From the NCBI GenBank assembly GCA_002372375.1, contig DFGJ01000041.1, forward strand, positions 83,359 through 147,358: 64,000 nucleotides of DNA, in the 5' to 3' direction. Below the pieces are notes generated by a model. The model had not been told where the DNA came from. It ran no database searches and saw only the letters and a list, made by a program, of their open reading frames with translations. The stretch is from Ruminococcaceae bacterium UBA3753. GTDB taxonomy: Bacteria; Bacillota; Clostridia; Oscillospirales; Acutalibacteraceae. Both the position numbers and the translations under genes were made by a program. Below, piece after piece: positions 35,812 to 44,244 of the stretch (within the stretch, counting starts at the first letter, position 1; the number at the start of each line of letters is the position of its first letter).

Positions 35812-36974
35812 TCTAAACCCCTTCTGGCTGAACTTAAACTTCTTCTATTCATGTAAACACTTTGTATAAGTCCTAAACCCAGATAGAGACACGCAGCAGA
35901 TGATCCGCCCGCGCTGAGAAAGGGCAAAGTCACTCCCATGACCGGTAATAAGCTCAAGCACATCCCTAAATTAAAAACAGTCTGGGATACAATTAGTCCT
36001 AAGAATCCGAAGCACACTATAATTCCTAAGGAGTCAGAAGAATTATTAGCAATATTTATAATCTTAAAAATTAGTACTAAAAAAAGAGCTATCGTTATAA
36101 CACAACCAATAAATCCAAGTTCCTCGCCTATTACAGAAAAAATAAAATCACTTTGTTGAATCGGTACAGATCCATTTTCCACCCGATGCCCTTTAAATAG
36201 TCCCAGACCAAAAAGTTTTCCCGAACCAATAGATAGCTTTCCTTGTATCTGTTGGAAACCCATTCCTAGCGGATCAGCTTCAGGGTTTAGCTGACACAAA
36301 AGTCGCTTTTTTTGGTATTCAGCCAAAATATGAGTCCACAAATAAGGTAAAAATGCCACAATTACAGAAAATAGCATTAAAAAATATCTGAGATTTATTC
36401 CAGCTATAAAACACATACTAAGAAACATGCAAAAAAATATCACACTTGCTCCATCATCTCCTTGCATGTGAGTAAGCGCCATAGGTACAAGTGCATGCAA
36501 AAACAAAAAAATTATATCCCTGAATCTATAAACTTTTTCTTTTATTTTTAAGCTAGATAAATGCCTTGAAAATGTAATTATGAAACCGATCTTTGCAAGC
36601 TCCGACGGCTGAAATGTAATATTTCCTGGAAGTTTTATCCATGCTTTTGCATCTACGCCAGAACCGCCTGTTACCGATGTCCCGAATAAAAAAGTACACA
36701 GCATTAAAATAAAGCACGTAAATGCGGAAATGTACCAAAACCTAGAAAGTTCTCTATATCCTATTTTTGTAATAACATAAGCACCTAGATACCCTACGCA
36801 AATTGAAGTTAGCTGAGTTTTAAAATAATTCAAATGTGTACTTTTCGACACACTGTAAAGAAGAAGTAGCGAAAATATAGAAAGAAGTAACGAAATAATC
36901 CAGAAAATAAAATCTGTTTTATGAAAATAATCGACCAATCTATCAAAAAACTTGTTCAACACTAAATTTACCAC
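35805..36974 (-). CDS. rodA: RodA/FtsW family peptidoglycan polymerase
   Basis: A 389-residue SEDS glycosyltransferase with about ten membrane segments. Characteristic parts are LPGNITFQPSELAKIGFI, a periplasmic loop with GMGFQQIQGKLSIGSGKLFG, the FIFSVIGEELGFIG block and GVTLPFLSAGGSSA near the end. The GFQQIQ...GSG and SDFIFSVIGEE forms fit RodA (cell elongation) better than FtsW. It heads the operon with rnhB, yraN and the phosphoesterase. No mreB or pbp gene is in the window. Confidence 0.88.
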   Translation of the reverse strand: MVNLVLNKFFDRLVDYFHKTDFIFWIISLLLSIFSLLLLYSVSKSTHLNYFKTQLTSICVGYLGAYVITKIGYRELSRFWYISAFTCFILMLCTFLFGTSVTGGSGVDAKAWIKLPGNITFQPSELAKIGFIITFSRHLSSLKIKEKVYRFRDIIFLFLHALVPMALTHMQGDDGASVIFFCMFLSMCFIAGINLRYFLMLFSVIVAFLPYLWTHILAEYQKKRLLCQLNPEADPLGMGFQQIQGKLSIGSGKLFGLGLFKGHRVENGSVPIQQSDFIFSVIGEELGFIGCVITIALFLVLIFKIINIANNSSDSLGIIVCFGFLGLIVSQTVFNLGMCLSLLPVMGVTLPFLSAGGSSAACLYLGLGLIQSVYMNRRSLSSARRGLEC

Positions 36975-37308
36975 TTTCAGGACGTGAGAAACCTATGTAC
37001 GATATCTGAAATCCATAAACTAGCCTGGAGTCTACTGTCACGATCACTTTAAGCATAGAGCGCTCAAACGGCAATTGCACACACCATAATATTCAACAAA
37101 TTTCATTTTTTATTAAAATTTGAACCGTTCTAGGCACTAGCACTAAAAAATCCGCAAACCGTATCATTGACCTCTTACTCAAGATTATAACCAATTTGCA
37201 ACGTCACTCACTACGTATCTATTTTATAAGCTTAAAGTTATTCACATGTTTTACTTTAAGAAAAGCGCGCATATACAATTTTACACAAGAATGGAATATA
37301 ACTAGATC
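36975..37308. other. Gap, nothing recognised
   Basis: About 330 bases between the HIT gene and the rodA operon, both on the minus strand. It should contain the operon promoter, but I see no strong -35/-10 pair. Confidence 0.45.
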
Positions 37309-37650
37309 TTAATCTACTCCAGGCCAGCCTAATTTTTTACCTCCAATTAAGTGAAAGTGCAGATGCTCAACAGTTTGACCACCATCTTCACCACAATTAC
37401 TTATCACCCTGTATCCTTTACCAAGGCCCATTTTTCTTGCTATTTCAGCAATTGAGCAGAATATATTACCTATTATCTCTGAATTACCAATATTGATGTC
37501 ATTTATACAGCAAATGTGCTCTTTCGGGATGAATAAAATGTGCACAGGTGCTACAGGATTCATGTCCTGAAATGCCAATATCTTTTTATTTTCATAAACT
37601 TTTTTAGCACTAACTTGCCCGTTAGCAATCTTGCAGAAAATACAATCCAT
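37309..37650 (-). CDS. HIT family nucleotide-binding protein
   Basis: A 113-residue histidine-triad protein. It starts MDCIFCKIANGQVSAKKVYE with the zinc-type CxxC pair and ends with the triad QTVEHLHFHLIGG (H-x-H-x-H). Relatives of the Hint branch hydrolyse adenosine phosphoramidates and lysyl-AMP. It stands alone on the minus strand, 340 bases beyond the rodA operon and 272 bases from the divergent tRNA-Pro. Length is standard. Confidence 0.94.
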   Translation of the reverse strand: MDCIFCKIANGQVSAKKVYENKKILAFQDMNPVAPVHILFIPKEHICCINDINIGNSEIIGNIFCSIAEIARKMGLGKGYRVISNCGEDGGQTVEHLHFHLIGGKKLGWPGVD

Positions 37651-37848
37651 ATCTAATCTCCTACTAAAAACACTCTAGAACTTTAATTGTACTACAACAA
37701 CCGCAAAAGTGATCATAAAAAAACACGTCATTGAAAAAACGAATAGATAGGCTCAAAGTATCGTAAAAGGTGCCTAATAGACTACACGAAATAATAAAAA
37801 ACGTGAGATTAAAGTTTTTTCATACTAACTCATGGGTAGCAAAAATAC

Positions 37849-37878
37849 TTTACTCTTTACGACATATTGTTGTACAAT
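37849..37878 (+). promoter_or_regulatory. Promoter of tRNA-Pro
   Basis: TTTACT at 37849-37854, an 18-base spacer and TACAAT at 37873-37878, about 44 bases ahead of the tRNA. Confidence 0.5.
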
Positions 37879-37921
37879 GTCAGTGTTTTATGTTGCTGCA
37901 ACATTGCGTCTTGGTTATTTC

Positions 37922-37997
37922 CCGGGTGTAGCGCAGTTGGTAGAGCGCCACAATGGGGTTGTGGAGGCCGCTGGTTCAAGTCCAGTCACTCGGACCA
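37922..37997 (+). tRNA. tRNA-Pro (anticodon GGG), CCA encoded
   Basis: A full cloverleaf. The acceptor stem CCGGGTG/CACTCGG has seven pairs including one G-U. The D-arm is GCGC/GCGC. The anticodon stem CCACA/TGTGG closes the loop ATGGGGT with anticodon GGG. The T-arm is CTGG/CCAG with a TTCAAGT loop. C1-G72 and discriminator A73 are the bacterial tRNA-Pro identity elements. CCA is encoded at 37995-37997. Confidence 0.93.
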
Positions 37998-38906
37998 ATG
38001 TTTTGTTGAATATTTTTGTATTTTATAGGGCTTTTGTGGTATATGCGATCTTAGCTTTTTTCTTGACTCAGGTATTATTTGCTCTGTGAGAGCGTTTGCC
38101 TTGCACGCTGTTCCTCCCTTGCGTACTGCGCTCGTTTAGTACCGAATCTTTGTAATAGTTTTATTTTTTATGAGTGCTGACCTAGCACCACTTGGTTTGT
38201 CGTGATTGTCAGTGTGTGGGAAGTGCTGTCTTGTTCCACATTAGAAGTTTTTGTTAACACGCTAGATAATTTTTTGAAAATATTAGCTTCAATATATCGG
38301 TAGTATATCTTTTGATTTGTTGATTTCATTTACTGTCGATTTCCTAATATACTTTGTCAGCAGATGGCTCTTATGTATCCATGTAGTTACTGCTGAGCAG
38401 TTCTCTTAATTGGACAATTGCTACTGATCTTAGACAGGCATATTCCGTAATTTTTGAAGTAATTGTTCAAGCATTTGACGTGTCTATATTTTCTCACTTA
38501 ATTAAGTATATTCCATTTCATCCGTATATTTAAATTTTTAAGCAGTTTTATTTCGGAATAGACCATGAAATACGTAAAAGTATACCTTAACGTATCTAAA
38601 TCCCTGGAACGATTATATTTGAGTATTTGTAAATACTTTATTATTTATTTTTAATATTAAGTATTATTTTAGTTTTTTTATTAGATATCTATGTGAAACA
38701 TTAACTTTATTTGCTTAAACATCAACGTACATCCAACTTAAGTTATCTCGCTTTTTATAAACTTCTGCCATTTTTCTTAAATGCGGTCAAGCTATATGAT
38801 TCCAAAGCTTTTATTATAAAAATAAACTTTAACGAAAAAAAGCAGTAACACAATCTCCGCATGTAAAGACTTTATATAAACTAATTACTGTTATTTTATG
38901 ATTTTC
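37998..38906. other. Long AT-rich gap, nothing recognised
   Basis: About 900 bases between tRNA-Pro and the promoter of AAA+ gene D. The sequence is T-rich, without protein-like frames or an RNA gene that I can recognise. Confidence 0.5.
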
Positions 38907-38935
38907 TTTACATTTTTTATAAACTGTGTTAAAAT
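38907..38935 (+). promoter_or_regulatory. Promoter of exported AAA+ gene D
   Basis: TTTACA at 38907-38912, a 17-base spacer and TAAAAT at 38930-38935. The leader would be about 60 bases. Confidence 0.65.
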
Positions 38936-39000
38936 ACAACAATAATTTTTTCATAAGCTTTTCTTAGTTACATTTTTGTTTTACTTGGGGGCGATTATAT

Positions 39001-40944
39001 ATGGGAAAAAGCTATCTTGGAACGTGCTTTGCGAGTGCTTTGTTTTCTAAAAAGGCAAAATCCAAATCAAAAAGCGGTGCAACTGTTGCTTTGCTTTCTG
39101 CTACAATTCTTTCCAGTACAGGACTTTTGGCCAACAACACTGCTTCTGCGGCCGCATTTGACCCTATAATGAGTGATATATTGCGTGGCCAATATAATGA
39201 CGATAAGAAAGACACTGCATCAAAAAATGAGAACAAAAAAAGTGGGATCATTTGGAGTTGCCTTTCATCTGTTGGGTCAACGATAATGAATACAATTAAC
39301 ACTGCGGGAAAAATTGCTGCACCTTTTTACACTATAGGCGGTGCTTTAGGGCAAATCCAGAATGTTTACAACGCATACTGCTCGTACAAAGATTTTGTTG
39401 AAGATAAAGTAATTACGAAATTTATTCCTAAAGACGACCCATTCAAGGGACTTACAGCATTTGAAGCACGGGAAAAGGCGCAAAAGCTTATGGATAGAAA
39501 CTTTTTTGGACAAAAAGATGCAAAAGAGGCCATAGACGACGCTCTTCCTTATATCGTAGAGCATCATGGGGAAAGGCCAAATATTTTCTATTTGCTGGGG
39601 CCTTCCGGATGTGGAAAAAATGTGTTAACAGAAAAAGTGTTAACACCAATTTTGTGTGGGGCAAATACAAAGCCGTTGGTGTTGGGAGCAGACTTTTTTG
39701 ATACAGAAGATACTAAAGACGCTGTTTCAGTTAAGGAACAGTTAGTTGGGTTTAGGAAGTTTGGGGACCACATGGTACCTTCACCTATCTTGACTTATAT
39801 TGTAAAGAATCCCAATGGGTGCATTGTTTTTAATGAACTAGATAAAGGGAAAGACAAGAATGGAGTGAGCATAATAACAAAAATTGAAGAAGTACTTCGT
39901 ACTATTCTTGACGATGGAAAGATCACTCTGCCAGATGGTACAGAACTTGACTGTAGAGGCCTAACGTTTTGCTTTACAACAAATGAATTAAGGGAATGCA
40001 TAGAGAATGTTAATAATTTCGGAGACATAGACTTAACTAAAGTGAAAGATCCTTCAGGTTCAAGGACGGTGGTAAAGCACGATAAGTCATTTCTTAATAG
40101 GCCCAATATATTTGTTATACCTTTTGATGCTCTTAGTGCTAAGGATTACAAGCAAATTGCTGATAAAGAATATAAAGAACTGGCTATTAAGATTCAGGAA
40201 AAATACGGTGCGCACATCCTGTATGAAGACAATCTGAAAGAACTATGCTCTTCTATTGCCACAGAGGCAATAAAGCTCAACAAAGGTGGAAGATCAATTA
40301 CTCCGATAATACGGAAGATAAACATCAAAATTTTAAACTATATCAAGCAACTAATAGACGAAGCTAAATCGCAGGGTCCTTTACTTCTAGATAAATTGAG
40401 ACGAGGTGACGTTAATATTACAAGGCATGAAAACAATATACTTCGGGTTTATTCAAGGATATCGCGAAACATATATGGAGATTTTCGCATAGATTTAGAA
40501 GTTAACTATGACTCTGAAAAAGGAGATTTCGTTATTTCTGACCATGAACACAGAAGGACTAGGAATAGTGATAACGGCAGCTTGGGCACTCCCGATGATA
40601 CCAGCAAGCCCAATCATGAAAAAGAAAAGCTTGAGGAAGCTCAACCTGATGCATCAGCAGCACCAACAGCAGAAAAACCTAACGATAAATCTAACATTGG
40701 TGACGGCGCAAAACTTCCTACTGCTCCTGCTGCAAATAAACCAAATGACGCGCCTGTACCAAAGTCATCTCAAACATCTAATGCCGATGATATCCAAAAC
40801 GCATCAACGTCAGGGGAATTAAGCCGAGATTCTAATAAAGTTGAGGCAAAATCTTCTCCCTCAGCTGACAATATTGTCGACAAACCAATAGTTTCCGAAA
40901 ACTCTGGAGCCGCCAAACCAGCTTTGCCCCATTTTAAAAACTAA
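39001..40944 (+). CDS. AAA+ protein with signal peptide and Pro/Asn-rich tail (D)
   Basis: A 647-residue protein from ATG 39001, with TGGGGGCG upstream. A long basic n-region is followed by ATVALLSATILSSTGLLA and an ASA-A cleavage site. The AAA+ domain resembles ClpB D2/torsin: FGQKDAKEAIDDAL, Walker A GPSGCGKN at 200-207, Walker B CIVFNELDKG (N278, E279), sensor 1 TFCFTTNE, arginine finger FLNRPNIFVIPF and sensor 2 GGRSITPIIR. Two key positions deviate: the Walker A Ser/Thr is Asn and the first Walker B Asp is Asn, so ATP may be bound but not hydrolysed. From about residue 525 a disordered Pro/Asn/Ala/Lys tail follows. It is monocistronic. Confidence 0.76.
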   Translation: MGKSYLGTCFASALFSKKAKSKSKSGATVALLSATILSSTGLLANNTASAAAFDPIMSDILRGQYNDDKKDTASKNENKKSGIIWSCLSSVGSTIMNTINTAGKIAAPFYTIGGALGQIQNVYNAYCSYKDFVEDKVITKFIPKDDPFKGLTAFEAREKAQKLMDRNFFGQKDAKEAIDDALPYIVEHHGERPNIFYLLGPSGCGKNVLTEKVLTPILCGANTKPLVLGADFFDTEDTKDAVSVKEQLVGFRKFGDHMVPSPILTYIVKNPNGCIVFNELDKGKDKNGVSIITKIEEVLRTILDDGKITLPDGTELDCRGLTFCFTTNELRECIENVNNFGDIDLTKVKDPSGSRTVVKHDKSFLNRPNIFVIPFDALSAKDYKQIADKEYKELAIKIQEKYGAHILYEDNLKELCSSIATEAIKLNKGGRSITPIIRKINIKILNYIKQLIDEAKSQGPLLLDKLRRGDVNITRHENNILRVYSRISRNIYGDFRIDLEVNYDSEKGDFVISDHEHRRTRNSDNGSLGTPDDTSKPNHEKEKLEEAQPDASAAPTAEKPNDKSNIGDGAKLPTAPAANKPNDAPVPKSSQTSNADDIQNASTSGELSRDSNKVEAKSSPSADNIVDKPIVSENSGAAKPALPHFKN

Positions 40945-41462
40945 GGCAAAACCATACACACACACTTAACAGAATCACAATTGCAATATAGCGGCAGAAA
41001 CAGCGGAACCCCCGTCACGGCACTCTGGACTCTGCTGACTCGTGCCCACCCTTATGAAAATTCGCGCCGGACCGCGGAAAGTGCAACTTTTAGTCAAATG
41101 AAAAACGGCATTTTGCACTAGCTTTCAAACCGAGGTATTACATTTCATTTATATAAACGAACTTGTAGAACGTAGAAACTGACAATCTACTCAATAAACC
41201 GAACATCCCACCCGAAGGCGCGGCAAATAAAGCACATTGTCACCATCATAATTTTGGAACACTTTAAGATCTCAACCCTACCATCTGTCGAAATCCCCGA
41301 TCATTTAAACACAGACCACGAAACACTGACCTGCCACACCCTAAGCTCCAAGTTTCTCGACAACCTTAACACAAACTCACAGCGCTCTAACAGCCCACAG
41401 TAAGTTATCCTGAACGGCTACCACATACCCAAACAAAATACAGCAATACAGGAGCATTCCTA
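40945..41462. other. A/C-rich gap downstream of gene D
   Basis: About 520 bases with clearly higher C content than the rest of the plus strand. It lies on the 3' side of the minus-strand tRNA-Ser. I see no gene, and no hairpin strong enough to call a terminator. Confidence 0.5.
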
Positions 41463-41555
41463 TGGCGGAGAGACGGGGATTCGAACCCCGGAGGCTGTGT
41501 TACCAACCTACACGATTTCCAGTCGTGCTCCTTCGACCAGCTCGGACATCTCTCC
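41463..41555 (-). tRNA. tRNA-Ser (anticodon GGA), CCA encoded
   Basis: On the minus strand the acceptor GGAGAGA pairs with TCTCTCC. The anticodon stem CACGA/TCGTG closes the loop CTGGAAA with anticodon GGA. A long variable arm (TAGGTTGGTAACACAGCCT) is typical of the serine class. The T-arm is CGGGG/CCCCG with TTCGAAT, followed by discriminator G and an encoded CCA (plus-strand TGG at 41463-41465). Confidence 0.94.
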
Positions 41556-43124
41556 AGAGAGCACAAATCGATTTTAGCCTAAAAGCCCATATAAGTCAAA
41601 CAAAAAATAAGGTCTCGCGTTATTTGTAACAGAGTATAAAAGTGTAAAAACTTAACCGTTATAAAAAGGTCATTCTTTATATTAGCCATAAAATTAGTGA
41701 TATACTATACATAGTCTCTAATTTTTTTACTTTTATTCACGATTTTTGCTGGCATTTTGGAATCATTTTCTAGATATTTTTTGTTTCTTAGGTTTGTCTA
41801 CCGATTTTTTGATATTATTTGATGGAGGCGATACATTTAGTGTTATGTGGACAAATTATACTGTTGCTTATATTATTAGTTTCCATTATTACTAAAGCCA
41901 AGAGGCTTGGTTCTCTTTTTGTATCACTAGTATTTTGTACATTATAACTAAAGTCAAGTATAAAAATTAAAATTGCAGTCACTTTGTCAAGGATTTTGAA
42001 TAAAAACTGAACTGTTATGTTCTGTGATATTCCTTCTTAAATTTATTCGAACAACATTGTCGTTATTTTGGTGGTATATTAAGTTTGCATATATTTATTT
42101 TGTTTTTCTGACAAAATTTCAAAATATATCTGAAGTTCTGCTTTTACTTTAGCATATTTACTTTTAGCGATAGCGATATCGATCTGGTACGTTAAAATAG
42201 CTCTGCCGGACTTTTTTCCACTTAAGTAAAACGTACGTTTCTTTCCCATATTTGGTTATATTTAAGCCACTTATTGCATGTTAAAGTAAAAAGATCAAGA
42301 TATTTAAAAATACAGTCAATCACCGACACAAAGAAAGCTTAATGAATATGCCTATTATGAAGTATAAAACGAGAGATAAGACAAAAGTCAAGCGTAGCCT
42401 TAATTCAAGAAAGCCAGAGCATAATTCAATTGTCATATATTTCACAAACACAATACCCGCCTTTTTGTTTATAAAACACAGGGTAACAAGGACGTCATTC
42501 TTGAGATTTAGATTCAAAAATTCCATTGCACATGAACTAAACTGCAATAATTAGTTAGATGAAAATATTTTCAGTGAGGCAAAAAACAAATAAGCGGATT
42601 TGAAAAAACACTAAAAAACGCAATCCCGAAAGCACTTGAATATGGAGCGCAGTTGACCACACAATCAAATATTGGCTAATCTTTAAAGCAAGAGAGCGAT
42701 AGCAACAAGGTATCTAAAAACAACTAATTGTGAAATTCGCACACATTTGGCTCCACATATGTCCGAGATTTTTTAAAATCCTCTTGCCATTATAAGAAAA
42801 TCACCGCACCTTAAAGATCAAGGACTACCTTTACCTCACAACCTAACTCGATATTACACAAAGATTTATTGTGGCCTCAAAAAAATAAGAGAAAACTGGC
42901 AAAGCAACACGTATCCATACAAGCACCACCACCACACACAACTTTTATACCGAATTGCACACACAACTAAAACCGCTCCAACAAAGAATATTGTACAATC
43001 TCCTTATTTCCGGTAAAAGCTCCACCCTCCAAGTATAGCCACGTCCCGACGCACACCCAAAGCACACCGCAGAAAGTCTTTGCGACAAAACTTAAACAAT
43101 AAAAAAAGAAGAAACTAACAAAAG
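41556..43124. other. Long gap with a composition switch
   Basis: Nearly 1.6 kb. Up to about 42300 it is T-rich; from there to the next minus-strand gene it is A/C-rich. Apart from the small hydrophobic frame at 41822 I see no gene or RNA that I can support. Confidence 0.5.
41822..41947 (+). CDS. Possible 41-residue hydrophobic peptide
   Basis: A frame from ATG 41822 to TAA 41947 encodes MEAIHLVLCGQIILLLILLV, then a basic KAKRLG turn and a second short hydrophobic stretch. GGAGG overlaps the ATG, while an internal GTG at 41840 lies 11 bases after it and could be the start. Small single-span peptides like this can be type I toxins or membrane regulators, but no antitoxin RNA is evident. It may also be a chance frame in T-rich DNA. 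Confidence 0.3.
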   Translation: MEAIHLVLCGQIILLLILLVSIITKAKRLGSLFVSLVFCTL

Positions 43125-43850
43125 CTATACGCCAGCAGCCGCTAAACTCGCCTTCTTTTCTCTGATAAGTACTATGGGTGTGCCCTCTGTGCCATTGCCC
43201 GCCGGATTATCCCTGATTAATTCAACCAACATATCATTCGAAAGCTTCACACTGTTACTCTTACCAAGAAGTAACTGCCCCATCTCATTAGCATCAACAA
43301 TCATGGCATCGATTCCCAATTTTTCCTTTATTTCATTACAAACACCTTCAGGATTCTCTGGTGATTCTATTCCAATATCTTTGTAATAATCGTAATCATA
43401 ACCATCAAAGCAGTCCAAACTGCTAATTTCTTGACCTATAATTTTATAAAATACACCCTTTTTACCAAAAAGCTTAGTTACAGCGCTAGCTATACTTGCA
43501 AACAAAACTCTTACTAGGCCTATTTTGTTTATAACATACTGGACCTTGATCGCCTCACTGGCAAAACCAGTTGCAATTTTCGGTCTAGAAGCAAATTTAG
43601 ACAAAAAATTAGCCCAAAATCCTATTTTTATGTCTTCTCTACGAACTACTTTATTCTGGCAAAGAGCTATAACCTTTTCGCTCAGTGATACTAAATCACC
43701 ATCTTCGTAGATAGGGGAAACATATTTTTTTATAAACTCAATATAATCTTCGCCAGGTTTCACAAAATGCGTTTTTATTGCATGCCTTCTATAAATTTTA
43801 CCATCCACTTCTATTTCAACACTTTTACCATCATTTGCTTTGAATTCCAT
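43125..43850 (-). CDS. Coenzyme F420 gamma-glutamyl ligase-like protein
   Basis: A 241-residue protein. The N-terminal HAIKTHFVKPGEDYIEFIKK, the DGDLVSLSEKVIALCQNKVV segment and the C-terminal DAMIVDANEMGQLLLGKS and DNPAGNGTEGTPIVLIR are hallmarks of the CofE-like family. CofE adds glutamates to F420. Clostridial homologues occur in organisms without F420, so the substrate here is uncertain. It is monocistronic on the minus strand, with wide A/C-rich gaps on both sides. A homologous but reassigned amide ligase is a reasonable alternative. Confidence 0.75.
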   Translation of the reverse strand: MEFKANDGKSVEIEVDGKIYRRHAIKTHFVKPGEDYIEFIKKYVSPIYEDGDLVSLSEKVIALCQNKVVRREDIKIGFWANFLSKFASRPKIATGFASEAIKVQYVINKIGLVRVLFASIASAVTKLFGKKGVFYKIIGQEISSLDCFDGYDYDYYKDIGIESPENPEGVCNEIKEKLGIDAMIVDANEMGQLLLGKSNSVKLSNDMLVELIRDNPAGNGTEGTPIVLIREKKASLAAAGV

Positions 43851-44244
43851 AAATTTATACCTTCTAAAAACATAACCCAGAAAAATTTAACATTTACTAG
43901 CTCACCCAATTATAGAACAAACATGAAGAAAAATAAACACCGCCAGAAAGCAATATACTACCTGTATTTAAAGTCTTTAAATTTGCAAGACCAGTATAAA
44001 TAAATTAAAAACAATTTCAAAATAAAATGCCGTGCATAAAGTGGACAAGTGCTACATACAACCTAACGCGATTTTTCAAAATAAAAAAACATACTGACTC
44101 TTTCTAGATCATACAATTAAACTGAGAATTAAAAAAACTTTTGAATCAACTTACACTCATATTTGGCTAGATGTAAAAAGATAAGCGGCACAAAATTTAA
44201 TTTTTTAGAAGAACACACCGCACTGTGTTAAAGCATAAAACAAT
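43851..44244. other. Gap, nothing recognised
   Basis: About 390 A-rich bases between the ligase-like gene and priA, both on the minus strand. No RNA gene or terminator is seen. Confidence 0.45.

Noticed and set aside
37832..38089. 85-codon frame
   Set aside because: It runs through the tRNA-Pro gene and its promoter; the tRNA explains the conservation.
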